Source of the DNA: Lentibacter sp. XHP0401
GTDB taxonomy: Bacteria; Pseudomonadota; Alphaproteobacteria; Rhodobacterales; Rhodobacteraceae
DNA: 64,000 bases
NCBI RefSeq assembly: GCF_025751535.1
Contig: NZ_JAOWLC010000007.1
Span: forward strand, 124,001 to 188,000
Direction of reading: 5' to 3'
A program made the position numbers and the translations under genes. Shown here piece by piece: positions 10,633 through 17,842 of this stretch (positions are counted from its first letter, which is position 1; each line of letters starts with the position of its first letter). The notes beneath the pieces were generated by a model, which ran no database searches, had not been told where the DNA came from, and saw only the letters and a list, made by a program, of their open reading frames with translations.

Positions 10633-10857
10633 AGCGTCTCGCCTTTAACCTGAAACAAATGTATCGACAATGTCCCAGTCTGCCTCCGCTGCGCTTGTGT
10701 CGTTTGAACGAAGGACCAAGTGTCCGCTTTGCGCAGGAAGCGGGCTTTGCAAAGCCATGGCCAGTTCACGGCAGCGGCCATTCGTGCAGAGTGCAGCGAA
10801 AGGCCGCTTGGAGCCCATTTTGCCGAATGCTGCACCATCGACAAAGGTCCGATTAAC
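10633..10857. other. Gene-poor stretch with degenerate repeat-like sequence
   Basis: No convincing gene. The sequence between 10720 and 10850 has overlapping open frames on several strands but none with a ribosome-binding site or recognisable protein. It resembles the degenerate intergenic sequence again found at 11530-11680, with which it shares the 12-mer TGCAGCGAAAGG (10792-10803 and 11552-11563). Confidence 0.5.
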
Positions 10858-11361
10858 TCAGAGTTTCGTGCCAACATGATGCACCACGATATTGAATCCT
10901 TCCTCCGATGAAGGAGCGACGAAGTGTTTCGAAATCTGCCGAAATTGCTCTTCGGTTGCCTCAAACGGATGATCACCTTGCGCATTGCGAGCATGAAGCC
11001 GCGCGATACAGACTTCGTCAGGGACATCTAAAACGTGAAGTTTGTGTGCAGCCTGCGTCTGTTCCAAGATGCTCCGCATCCAATCACGCGAAGAAATCGT
11101 GTTTGCTTGGAAGTCCAAAACGACTGAAATTCCACTATTTAGCAATGAGACGACGTGTGGTCCCATGACCTCGCGAAACTTTGACATGCACCGTATGTAG
11201 TCCGAAATCGACGACATTTCTTCAGAATAAAGACCATTCAACCACTCATCTTCAGCAATCACAATAGTTCCAGCCGTGCGACTAAGTTGGGCAGTCAGAG
11301 TGGATTTTCCAGAGGCAATTTTTCCGCACAACAAGTGCAGAGTTGGTGTTGTCGTAGACAT
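10858..11361 (-). CDS. Small P-loop ATPase / predicted kinase
   Basis: 167 residues. A Walker A motif GKIASGKST lies at residues 13-21, followed by TIVIAEDEWLNGLY, where an acidic patch after strand 2 is usual for small-molecule kinases of the zeta-toxin/COG0645-like P-loop group; a later lid segment is Arg-rich (VCIARLHARNAQGDHPFEATEEQF). The substrate is unknown; aminoglycoside- or nucleoside-type small molecules are possibilities without direct evidence. Codon use is more A/T-rich than the flanking carB and aldehyde dehydrogenase genes, and the gene sits alone between related repeat sequences, which points to acquisition by transfer. Confidence 0.75.
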   Translation of the reverse strand: MSTTTPTLHLLCGKIASGKSTLTAQLSRTAGTIVIAEDEWLNGLYSEEMSSISDYIRCMSKFREVMGPHVVSLLNSGISVVLDFQANTISSRDWMRSILEQTQAAHKLHVLDVPDEVCIARLHARNAQGDHPFEATEEQFRQISKHFVAPSSEEGFNIVVHHVGTKL

Positions 11362-11904
11362 ATGAATAACCTTGTTCAGCGCGGCGTGCGCAGTTGACGT
11401 TCAAATACGAGTTAGCCCGGCCCGGTTTTCAGACCGGGAAGGTAATTCGATTTTGATCCTGACGACCAAAGTTCTGAACGAAGGTTTTCATGCACCTATA
11501 GTGACACGTGGGGGTCTTAGTGTCTAGCGGTGGAGCGGACCTTGGCGCAGCTGCAGCGAAAGGTCACTTTGTCCCGCATCTTACCCCTTCATAACCCTCA
11601 TGGTGAAGGTCAGCTATCGTAAACTCGCGCCAAGGGCCTTGGGTCCGCTTTGGGCTGGGAGCGGTCATCTGACATTTCCTGTCGGGATCTTTATAACCCG
11701 GCGTCAGGCCTGCTTTCACGCGGGCATTTTGTATCAGGTGCAGAACACGAGAGCGTTTCCCGTTTTCATTGAAACAAGGCATCGCCAATGTTCCGGGAAC
11801 GCCGAAGGCGTGACAGGGTATTGGTGATCCAAAACAAACTGGAAACGCTTCAGAGCGCACGCAGCGTTAACCTGATTCTGTTAACAGATTTTAACGATTG
11901 TGCG
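11362..11904. other. Long non-coding interval upstream of the P-loop gene
   Basis: About 540 bases without a supportable gene. Short open frames here (for example on the minus strand at 11564-11860) lack a ribosome-binding site and look like chance. Related degenerate sequence appears at 11530-11570 and 11625-11680. A TTAA cluster (11867-11870, 11881-11884, 11891-11894) leads into the GTGCAC triplet described separately. Confidence 0.5.
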
Positions 11905-11932
11905 GTGCACGGGAGGTGCACGCCTTGTGCAC
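11905..11932. promoter_or_regulatory. Three GTGCAC palindromes at exact 11-bp intervals
   Basis: The hexamer GTGCAC occurs at 11905-11910, 11916-11921 and 11927-11932, giving a constant 11-bp period, one turn of the helix, just after a TTAA-rich tract. Such phasing suggests a protein-binding array, but I know of no regulator with this target. It is far (over 540 bp) from the start of the P-loop gene and close to the 3' end of the aldehyde dehydrogenase gene. Confidence 0.4.
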
Positions 11933-11957
11933 GCTTTTCACCCCCCCGTTTTGAGCC

Positions 11958-11990
11958 GCCAGCGCGCCGTTAATCCCACCGCGCGCTGGC
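11958..11990 (-). terminator. Inverted repeat downstream of aldehyde dehydrogenase
   Basis: Perfect 10-bp arms GCCAGCGCGC / GCGCGCTGGC flank a 13-base loop, 15 bases past the stop of the aldehyde dehydrogenase gene. There is no clean T-run on the minus strand, so it may be an RNA 3'-end stabiliser or Rho-assisted terminator rather than a classic intrinsic one. Confidence 0.55.
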
Positions 11991-12004
11991 TTTACGATTG
12001 AAGC

Positions 12005-13450
12005 TTACTCGGCTTCGTTCGACCAGCCTGAAACAGCCTTCACTTCGAGGAAGTCATCAAGCCCCCATTTGCCGCCTTCGCGGCCGTTGCCTGACTGTTT
12101 CATCCCGCCAAAAGGCGAACCAGCGCCGCGGCCCTGACCGTTCATTTCAACCATGCCAGAGCGCAAGCTGCGCGCCATACGGTTGAGCCGCGCACCATCT
12201 TGCGTCTGCACATAATTGGTGAGGCCATAGACCGTGTCATTGGCCATCGCGACAGCCTCTTCCTCGGTATCAAACGCCATGATCGAGAGCACTGGACCGA
12301 AGATTTCTTCGCGCGCGATCGTCATATCAGGGGTCACATCGGCAAAGACCGTGGGGCGCACATAGAAGCCCTTGTTGAGCCCCTCCGGCCGCCCAACACC
12401 GCCTGCCACAAGGCGCGCGCCTTCGTCGATTCCTGTCTGGATAAGGTCCTGAATTTTCCCCCACTGAACAGCGTTGACCACGGGGCCAATGTGGCGGCCC
12501 GATTCACTTGCAGGGCCGACCGTGACTTTGTTGGCAACTTCTGCAGCCGTTTCAACAGCTTGGTCATAGATATCGCGCTGCACAAGCATACGGCTCGGCG
12601 CGTTACAGCTCTGGCCTGTGTTGTTCATCATATGCAAAACACCGCGCTTGACGGCTTTGTCATCGGCATCTGCAAAGATCACATTCGCGCCTTTGCCACC
12701 CAGCTCAAGCGCTACGCGCTTCAGCGTATCGGCAGCAGATTTGCTGATCAGCTTGCCCGCGCGCGACGAGCCTGTGAAGCTCACCATGTCGACATCTGCA
12801 TGAGACGTAAGCTGGCTGCCAACGCCTGCGCCATCGCCGTTTACCAGGTTGAACACGCCTGCCGGAAAGCCTGCTTCGTGCATCATTTCGGCAAAAAGCA
12901 TCGCATCAAGCGGCGTTTCTTCCGAAGGTTTGAGAACCATAGTGCAGCCCGCAATAGCGGCAGCCCCAACTTTCAAGGTCACCTGGTTCATCGGCCAGTT
13001 CCAAGGCGTGATCAGCGCGGCAACACCGACGGCCTCATGAATGATTCGGTCATTCGGAGCATGGTCGCCCAGCGGACCTTCAAACGGATAGCTCTTGGCC
13101 GCCTGAACAAAGTTTGACAAATGCCAAGTGCCCGCGCCAACTTGCGAAGCCTTCGCCATATCAATAGGCGCGCCCATCTCTTGCGACATGGTCTCACCCA
13201 TCTCGTCACCACGTGCCTTGTAGATTTCGAGCAGCTTCTCAACCAGCGCGATTCGCTCTTCAACAGGTGTCGCCATCCATGCCGGCAGCGCGGCCTTGGC
13301 TGCTGCTACGGCTGCGTCAGTGTCGGCCTGTCCGCCCAGTGAAATCACCGCGAACGGCTCTTCTGTTGAAGGGTTGATGACTTGGTAGTCTTTGCCAGCC
13401 TGAGGTGCTACCCATTGGCCGCCGATATAAAAGTCGCGTTTCTCGATCAT
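12005..13450 (-). CDS. NAD(P)-dependent aldehyde dehydrogenase family protein
   Basis: 481 residues from the ATG at 13450 (MIEKRDFYIGGQW), which has GGGAG seven bases upstream; a longer frame starts at 13486 without support. Cofactor-binding and catalytic motifs are intact: PWNWPMNQVTLK, FTGSSRAGKLISK, the general base in LELGGKGANVIF and the catalytic Cys in NNTGQSCNAPSRM, with a C-terminal GGMKQSGNGREGGKWG. It oxidises an aldehyde to its acid; the substrate cannot be told. It is divergent from a peroxiredoxin gene across a 136-bp region holding a palindrome, so the two may share an oxidative or aldehyde-stress regulator. Confidence 0.9.
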   Translation of the reverse strand: MIEKRDFYIGGQWVAPQAGKDYQVINPSTEEPFAVISLGGQADTDAAVAAAKAALPAWMATPVEERIALVEKLLEIYKARGDEMGETMSQEMGAPIDMAKASQVGAGTWHLSNFVQAAKSYPFEGPLGDHAPNDRIIHEAVGVAALITPWNWPMNQVTLKVGAAAIAGCTMVLKPSEETPLDAMLFAEMMHEAGFPAGVFNLVNGDGAGVGSQLTSHADVDMVSFTGSSRAGKLISKSAADTLKRVALELGGKGANVIFADADDKAVKRGVLHMMNNTGQSCNAPSRMLVQRDIYDQAVETAAEVANKVTVGPASESGRHIGPVVNAVQWGKIQDLIQTGIDEGARLVAGGVGRPEGLNKGFYVRPTVFADVTPDMTIAREEIFGPVLSIMAFDTEEEAVAMANDTVYGLTNYVQTQDGARLNRMARSLRSGMVEMNGQGRGAGSPFGGMKQSGNGREGGKWGLDDFLEVKAVSGWSNEAE

Positions 13451-13540
13451 CTGATTTCTCCCAAGAATTTCGAGGCACTTTGTCACTCCGAGGCAATAGC
13501 TGCAAGACGCCCCTTTTACTCGGACGCAACGTGAATATAT

Positions 13541-13556
13541 ATTCTGAAATCAGAAT
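13541..13556. promoter_or_regulatory. Palindrome between aldehyde dehydrogenase and peroxiredoxin
   Basis: ATTCTGA-AA-TCAGAAT is a perfect 7-bp dyad centred between the divergent genes, 30 bp before the peroxiredoxin start. Its size and position fit a dimeric repressor or activator operator. No regulator gene is adjacent, so the binding protein is unknown. Confidence 0.5.
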
Positions 13557-13586
13557 TTAATATCTAACCACCTAAGGAGCCAAGCT

Positions 13587-14240
13587 ATGAGCCTTCGCAT
13601 CAATGACACTGTCCCCAATTTCACGGCCCAGACCGACAAGGGCGAGATCAAATTTCACGATTGGATCGGTGACAGCTGGGCAATTCTCTTCTCGCACCCG
13701 AAAGATTTTACACCCGTCTGCACAACCGAGTTTGGCGCTGTTGCCCAGCTTTCCGAAGAATGGGAAAAGCGCGGCTGCAAAGTGATCGGCCTGTCAGTTG
13801 ACAGCGTGGAAGAGCACCACGGCTGGAAAACCGATATCGAAAGCTATGCTGGCACAAATGCCGGTTTCCCTATCATCGCAGACGAAGACCTCGCCGTTTC
13901 AAAAGCCTTTGATATGCTTCCCGCCGAGGCCTACCTGCCTGATGGCAGTACCGCCGCAGACAGCGCTTCTGTGCGCTCTGTTTTCATCATCGGGCCAGAC
14001 AAACAGTTGAAGCTCTCCATGACCTACCCCATGAACGTTGGCCGTAACTTCGCCGAAGTTCTGCGTGCACTTGACGGGCTGCAAATGGCTAATGGCAAGG
14101 GTGTTGCAACACCTGCCAACTGGAACATCGGTGATGATGTGATCGTTCCGACAAGCGTTTCGGATGAAGACGCAAAAGCCAAGTTCGGCGAAATTGAAAC
14201 TGTCTTCCCTTACCTGCGCAAAACAAAAGCGCCTAAGTAA
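13587..14240 (+). CDS. Peroxiredoxin, 1-Cys (Prx6-like) type
   Basis: 217 residues. The active-site segment SHPKDFTPVCTTEFG carries the peroxidatic Cys (Cys46 by my count) in the PxxxT/SxxC context. The C-terminal extension to 217 residues and lack of an obvious resolving Cys match the Prx6 class. It reduces hydrogen peroxide and organic peroxides in the cytoplasm. An AAGGAG at 13574-13579 precedes the ATG. It is divergent from the aldehyde dehydrogenase, with a 7-bp dyad between them, and followed by a GC-rich inverted repeat. Confidence 0.93.
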   Translation: MSLRINDTVPNFTAQTDKGEIKFHDWIGDSWAILFSHPKDFTPVCTTEFGAVAQLSEEWEKRGCKVIGLSVDSVEEHHGWKTDIESYAGTNAGFPIIADEDLAVSKAFDMLPAEAYLPDGSTAADSASVRSVFIIGPDKQLKLSMTYPMNVGRNFAEVLRALDGLQMANGKGVATPANWNIGDDVIVPTSVSDEDAKAKFGEIETVFPYLRKTKAPK

Positions 14241-14247
14241 GACATCT

Positions 14248-14278
14248 GCTGCGCGCAGTCCAAGCGGCGGCGCGCAGC
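14248..14278 (+). terminator. Inverted repeat after peroxiredoxin
   Basis: GCTGCGCGC (14248-14256) and GCGCGCAGC (14270-14278) form perfect 9-bp arms around a 13-base loop, starting eight bases after the peroxiredoxin stop. No T-tract follows. Shape and position resemble the inverted repeat at 11958-11990. Confidence 0.5.
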
Positions 14279-14362
14279 TCACCTACCCGATTAAGCCTTT
14301 ATGCGCGGGCCTGTTTGGGGCACTCTCCCCACGATTCTTTTGAACCGTGATACGAGACCGAT

Positions 14363-14782
14363 ATGCGCGCTATTCTTCCTCTTGTTCTGATTTTTACAGC
14401 CGTCTTCGCGCAGGCCGAAGAAGCCGTCGTTGGTGCACATCTCGATATCGAGTTGAACGCTGCCGCACAAACAGACGCAGGCTGCCAGCTTTCGTTTCTG
14501 ATCATCAACGGCCATGAACAGGACATTGCCAAAGCCGTGTTTGAAACCGTATTGTTCGACTCCTCCGGCACGGTCATGCAGATGACTTTGTTTGACATGG
14601 GCGAACTGCCCGCCGCCAGCCCGCGCGTGCGCCAGTTTGTGTTGCCTGACCTTGCATGTGAAGGGCTTGGGCAAGTGCTGTTTAACGGCACGCAGGTTTG
14701 TCACGCTGACGGCGTCGAAGGCAACGCTTGCATAGACGGGCTTACACTGCACAGCCGCACGAGCATCAAGGTGCAGGGGTGA
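14363..14782 (+). CDS. Secreted Cys-containing protein leading the ExbBD-TonB operon
   Basis: 139 residues with a signal peptide (MRAILPLVLIFTAVFAQA), so the mature part is periplasmic. Four Cys remain in the mature protein, in the contexts GCQLS, DLACEG, QVCHAD and NACIDG, enough for two disulfides. I do not recognise a named domain. The stop overlaps the GTG start of the exbB-like gene by four bases, and three further tightly packed genes follow, so this protein is almost certainly made together with the proton-channel/TonB complex. A role as periplasmic partner or cargo-sensing factor is inference from context only. Confidence 0.75.
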   Translation: MRAILPLVLIFTAVFAQAEEAVVGAHLDIELNAAAQTDAGCQLSFLIINGHEQDIAKAVFETVLFDSSGTVMQMTLFDMGELPAASPRVRQFVLPDLACEGLGQVLFNGTQVCHADGVEGNACIDGLTLHSRTSIKVQG

Positions 14783-15396
14783 GCGCGCTTTACACATCGC
14801 TCGCACAGGTTGCTGCTTTGGGTGGGCCAGTGGTGATGGTTCTTATGGCGGTTTCTGTGCTCACGCTTGCACTTGTGCTCTACAAGCTTTGGCAGTTCCG
14901 CGCTTCTTCCGTGGGCAAGCACAAAGCCCTGCGCCGTGCGATTGCTTCATGGGACGCGGGCAAGAAACAAGACGCCGAAGCGGCTTTGAAACAGTCCCGC
15001 AGCTATCTTGCCCCGCTCATTGCTTCGGGCTTTGACAGCACCCCGCCCGAGCGCCTGACAGCCGAGGCAGAAGAGCGTTTCGCAACCCTCGAAGGCGGCT
15101 TCCGCGCGCTCGACACTGTAGCACAGCTTGCGCCGTTGCTTGGCCTTTTCGGCACGGTGCTTGGCATGATTGAAGCGTTCCAATCGCTCCAGTCTGCGGG
15201 CAGTCAGGTTGACCCTTCGCTTCTCGCAGGCGGCATCTGGGTTGCGCTTCTCACAACAGCAGTGGGTCTCGCTGTCGCTATGCCAACAGCGGTGATCCTA
15301 AGCTGGTTTGAGGCGCGAATGGACGCCGAGCGCGTGTTTGCCGACATGGCAATTCAGACTTTGTCAGCGCCACGTGGCCAGCAGGCTGATGCTTAG
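14779..15396 (+). CDS. exbB: MotA/TolQ/ExbB proton channel family protein
   Basis: 205 residues from a GTG at 14779 that overlaps the previous stop. The layout is an N-terminal membrane helix (VVMVLMAVSVLTLALVLY), a cytoplasmic loop, and two C-terminal helices with the conserved APLLGLFGTVLGMIEAF and ALLTTAVGLAVAMPTAV. ExbB forms the pentameric ring that with ExbD converts proton motive force into movement of TonB. It is part of a unit secreted protein-exbB-exbD-exbD-tonB with every junction overlapping or nearly so. TolQ is the alternative, but the TonB gene at the end favours ExbB. Confidence 0.9.
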   Translation: MSALYTSLAQVAALGGPVVMVLMAVSVLTLALVLYKLWQFRASSVGKHKALRRAIASWDAGKKQDAEAALKQSRSYLAPLIASGFDSTPPERLTAEAEERFATLEGGFRALDTVAQLAPLLGLFGTVLGMIEAFQSLQSAGSQVDPSLLAGGIWVALLTTAVGLAVAMPTAVILSWFEARMDAERVFADMAIQTLSAPRGQQADA

Positions 15397-15751
15397 AGCC
15401 ACGCGCAGACGCAGGCGGCTTTCGATGACTGCGCTCATCGATGTGATTTTCCTGCTTTTGCTGTTTTTTATGCTCTCATCCACCTTCTCGCGTTTTGCCG
15501 AGGTAGAGCTTGTTGCCGCAGGCACAAGTGGCGCGCCCTCAGACACACCGCCGCTTTTTGTGCAGCTTGGCCCCGATGCGATAACCGTGAACGGCACAAC
15601 ACAAAGCCTTGATACGCTTGTGCTACCTGATGGCTCAGAACGCATAATTGTATCGCTGAAGCCCGATGTAACGGCCCAGCGGCTGACCGATCTTCTTGTC
15701 GCTCTGCGCCGCTTTGACGGGCTCAGCGTCACTGTTCTGGGATCGGGGTGA
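15389..15751 (+). CDS. exbD: ExbD/TolR family protein, copy 1 (with the canonical Asp)
   Basis: 120 residues from the ATG at 15389, overlapping the exbB stop by eight bases; the longer frame from 15308 is not needed. A basic N-terminus (MLRATRRRRRLS) precedes the single membrane helix MTALIDVIFLLLLFFML, which contains the Asp (residue 18) that is essential for proton transfer in ExbD/TolR. A periplasmic domain of about 80 residues follows. Together with the second ExbD encoded directly after it, this would supply the ExbD dimer inside the ExbB ring. Confidence 0.9.
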   Translation: MLRATRRRRRLSMTALIDVIFLLLLFFMLSSTFSRFAEVELVAAGTSGAPSDTPPLFVQLGPDAITVNGTTQSLDTLVLPDGSERIIVSLKPDVTAQRLTDLLVALRRFDGLSVTVLGSG

Positions 15752-15754
15752 GAC

Positions 15755-16150
15755 ATGGCAAAAAGCTTGCGCAAATCAAACCTCTCCAGCCGACGCGAAC
15801 CGACAATCGCGCTGATCAACATCGTCTTTCTCATGCTGATTTTCTTTTTAATTGCCGGAACAATCGCCGCTCCACTGGATGGTGAAATAAGGCTCGTGGA
15901 AACGGCTGATCTCGAAGGTGCAACCCCGCCGGATGCTATTGTGTTAGGCCCTGAAGGCAGGCTCAGCTTCCGCAGCGAGGAAATCGACGCCGCAAGCTAT
16001 GTCGCAGGCTTGCCTGAAGCCGAACGCACCACGATACGCCTTGTGCCTGACCGTGCCGCACCCGCTGCCACACTCGTTCGTATCGGGGCCGAGCTTAGGG
16101 CCGCTGGTGCCGGTTCCGTGCTTATTGTGACAGAAAGAGCGCTACGATGA
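15755..16150 (+). CDS. ExbD/TolR family protein, copy 2 (Asp replaced by Asn)
   Basis: 131 residues, three bases after the first exbD. The transmembrane segment reads TIALINIVFLMLIFFLIAG: the position equivalent to the essential proton-carrying Asp (LIDVIF in copy 1) is Asn22. The rest of the helix and the periplasmic domain look intact, so the gene is not decaying. An ExbD that cannot protonate on its own suggests a structural or regulatory partner in a mixed dimer with copy 1. The stop overlaps the tonB start (ATGA). Confidence 0.88.
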   Translation: MAKSLRKSNLSSRREPTIALINIVFLMLIFFLIAGTIAAPLDGEIRLVETADLEGATPPDAIVLGPEGRLSFRSEEIDAASYVAGLPEAERTTIRLVPDRAAPAATLVRIGAELRAAGAGSVLIVTERALR

Positions 16151-16926
16151 TTGCCTCGTCTTTCATGGCCAAAGGGAGTGCGCTTGCCGCGGCCCTCGCC
16201 GTGCACGGCGCGCTTGTCTGGGGGTTGGCCCAGTCAGAAGAAACACCCCGCACAGTAGGCGCAAGCGCTGCAGTAGAAACCCGCCTCGGGGACAGTTTTG
16301 CCGACATGACGGAAGGTGTGCTAACACCTCTGCCCGCCTCAACCCAAGCTCTGAAACCTGTTACACCGACATATGCGGCACAGCCCGCACCCAGCACAAA
16401 CACAGCCATCCCGGCACCCGCCTTAACTGCGCAGCCCGCAAAACCTCTGGTGGCCCAAACGGTTGAGGATACCTCACCCACGTCGTCCCGCCGCCCCGAA
16501 CAGCGGCCCAAATCGCTGGAAAAGCAAGCACCCAAGGCCAAGCCGCAAAAACCAAAGACAGGTGCAAAGAAAGCGGCCACCAAAGGCAGTACTGAAGGCA
16601 GGCCAAAGGCGACCCAAAAGCCCAAATCGACAGGCACCGCCAAAGCCAGCACAAAAGGGAATGCCGCTGCGTCGAACTACCCGGGGACGGTCATGCGCAA
16701 AATTTCCCGCGTGCCCAAGCCGCGTGTCGGCTCGACAGGCACTGCCACTGTGCGCTTTACAATATCGGCTAATGGCGGCTTGGCCTCGGCCTCAATCGCG
16801 CGGAGCTCGGGTATTGCGTCACTGGATCGTGCCGCGCTTAAGGTTATCCAGCGCGCAGCGCCTTTCCCCAAGCCCCCCGCAGGCGCGCAGCGCAGCTTCA
16901 CGCTAAAGATCAAAGGTGCACGCTAA
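16147..16926 (+). CDS. tonB: Energy transducer TonB
   Basis: 259 residues. A single N-terminal anchor (GSALAAALAVHGALVWGLA) is followed by a long Pro/Lys/Ala-rich span (about residues 60-175) that can cross the periplasm, and a C-terminal TonB domain of about 80 residues with GSTGTATVRFTISANGG, GIASLDRAALKVIQRAAPFP and FTLKIKG. It transmits energy from ExbBD to TonB-dependent outer-membrane receptors. No receptor gene is in the window, so the transported ligand is unknown. It ends 20 bases before a strong bidirectional terminator. Confidence 0.92.
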   Translation: MIASSFMAKGSALAAALAVHGALVWGLAQSEETPRTVGASAAVETRLGDSFADMTEGVLTPLPASTQALKPVTPTYAAQPAPSTNTAIPAPALTAQPAKPLVAQTVEDTSPTSSRRPEQRPKSLEKQAPKAKPQKPKTGAKKAATKGSTEGRPKATQKPKSTGTAKASTKGNAAASNYPGTVMRKISRVPKPRVGSTGTATVRFTISANGGLASASIARSSGIASLDRAALKVIQRAAPFPKPPAGAQRSFTLKIKGAR

Positions 16927-16945
16927 ACCGGGAGCGTCCGAATGA

Positions 16946-16975
16946 AAAAGCCGCGCCTGTGACAGCGCGGCTTTT
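16946..16975. terminator. Bidirectional terminator, tonB / aqpZ
   Basis: AAAAGCCGCGC-CTGTGACA-GCGCGGCTTTT: perfect 11-bp arms with A-run and T-run on the two sides, between the convergent tonB and aqpZ genes. It should work on both strands. Confidence 0.9.
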
Positions 16976-16995
16976 CAACCAGTTATAAGGGCTGG

Positions 16996-17691
16996 TTATT
17001 CGGCAGAACTGCCAAATCCCGACTTGAAGAGCAAGCCCGCCGCGATTGCCCCAAGGATTGGTGCTACGATAAAGAGCCAGAGCTGGCTGATCGCAGCACC
17101 GCCTGCGAAGAGGGCTGGCCCGATCGAACGCGCAGGGTTAACGGAAACACCTGTCACCTTGATGCCGACGAGGTGAATCACCGTCAGCATAATACCAATG
17201 GCAAGACCGGCCATAGCGGCCGGTGCACCGGAAGCTGTTGCGCCAAGGATCACCACCACAAATAGGAATGTTGCAACAAGCTCGAACACGAAGGCAGCTG
17301 CCATATTGTATTCGCCAAGATAACCAGTGCCCCAGCCGTTCTGGCCAAGCCCGTTTGTTGCGACAGAGTAATCAGCCTTGCCTGATGCGATAATCATAAG
17401 CACCAACGCAGCCCCGATTGCGCCTGCAACCTGCGCTATTATGTATTGTACGGCTTCTCCCATTTGCATACGGCCAGCAGCCACAGCGCCGAGAGAAACA
17501 GCGGGGTTGATGTGACACCCTGATACAGGGCCGATACCATAGGCCATTCCGATCAGTGCAAAACCGAAAGCGAATGCAATACCTGTCAAGCCAATGCCTG
17601 TTGTTCCGTCCGCACCCGCAATCACCGCTGCGCCGCACCCAAACAACACGAGCGTAAAAGTGCCGATAAATTCGGCCGTCATTTTCTTCAT
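16996..17691 (-). CDS. aqpZ: Aquaporin Z
   Basis: 231 residues with six membrane helices and both pore NPA boxes, GCHINPAVSLGA (near residue 65) and VSVNPARSIGPALF (near 185). The Arg following the second box is the selectivity-filter Arg of water-selective channels, and His is present just before the first box, consistent with AqpZ rather than the glycerol channel GlpF. It sits in the inner membrane and conducts water. The start at 17691 has GGAGGG upstream. It appears to be a single-gene unit. Confidence 0.95.
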   Translation of the reverse strand: MKKMTAEFIGTFTLVLFGCGAAVIAGADGTTGIGLTGIAFAFGFALIGMAYGIGPVSGCHINPAVSLGAVAAGRMQMGEAVQYIIAQVAGAIGAALVLMIIASGKADYSVATNGLGQNGWGTGYLGEYNMAAAFVFELVATFLFVVVILGATASGAPAAMAGLAIGIMLTVIHLVGIKVTGVSVNPARSIGPALFAGGAAISQLWLFIVAPILGAIAAGLLFKSGFGSSAE

Positions 17692-17793
17692 GGCTCTAAC
17701 CCTCCCGAACCAAAAAACTATTTACGCTGAGACCCTGCAAAACTTCCTAACATGTTGAACGGGGAATTTTTCAACTCTTGCACCCGAATAGCA

Positions 17794-17823
17794 AAAAGCC
17801 CCGGCGTTTCGGCCAGGGCTTTT
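17794..17823 (-). terminator. Terminator of pnp
   Basis: On the minus strand AAAAGCCCTGGC pairs with GCCGGGGCTTTT (one T-G wobble) around a six-base loop, followed by T residues, 20 bases after the pnp stop. A classic intrinsic terminator. Confidence 0.85.
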
Positions 17824-17842
17824 CAGTATCTTGTAAGAAGAT

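Noticed and set aside
10629-11027. Minus-strand frame of 132 codons overlapping the P-loop gene's 3' end
   Set aside because: Overlaps the better supported kinase gene in another frame and runs through degenerate repeat-like sequence.
11564-11860. Minus-strand frame of 98 codons in the gene-poor stretch
   Set aside because: No ribosome-binding site and low-complexity, non-protein-like sequence.
11867-11894. TTAA repeats as a CtrA site (TTAA-N7-TTAA)
   Set aside because: Spacings are 10 and 6 bases, not 7.
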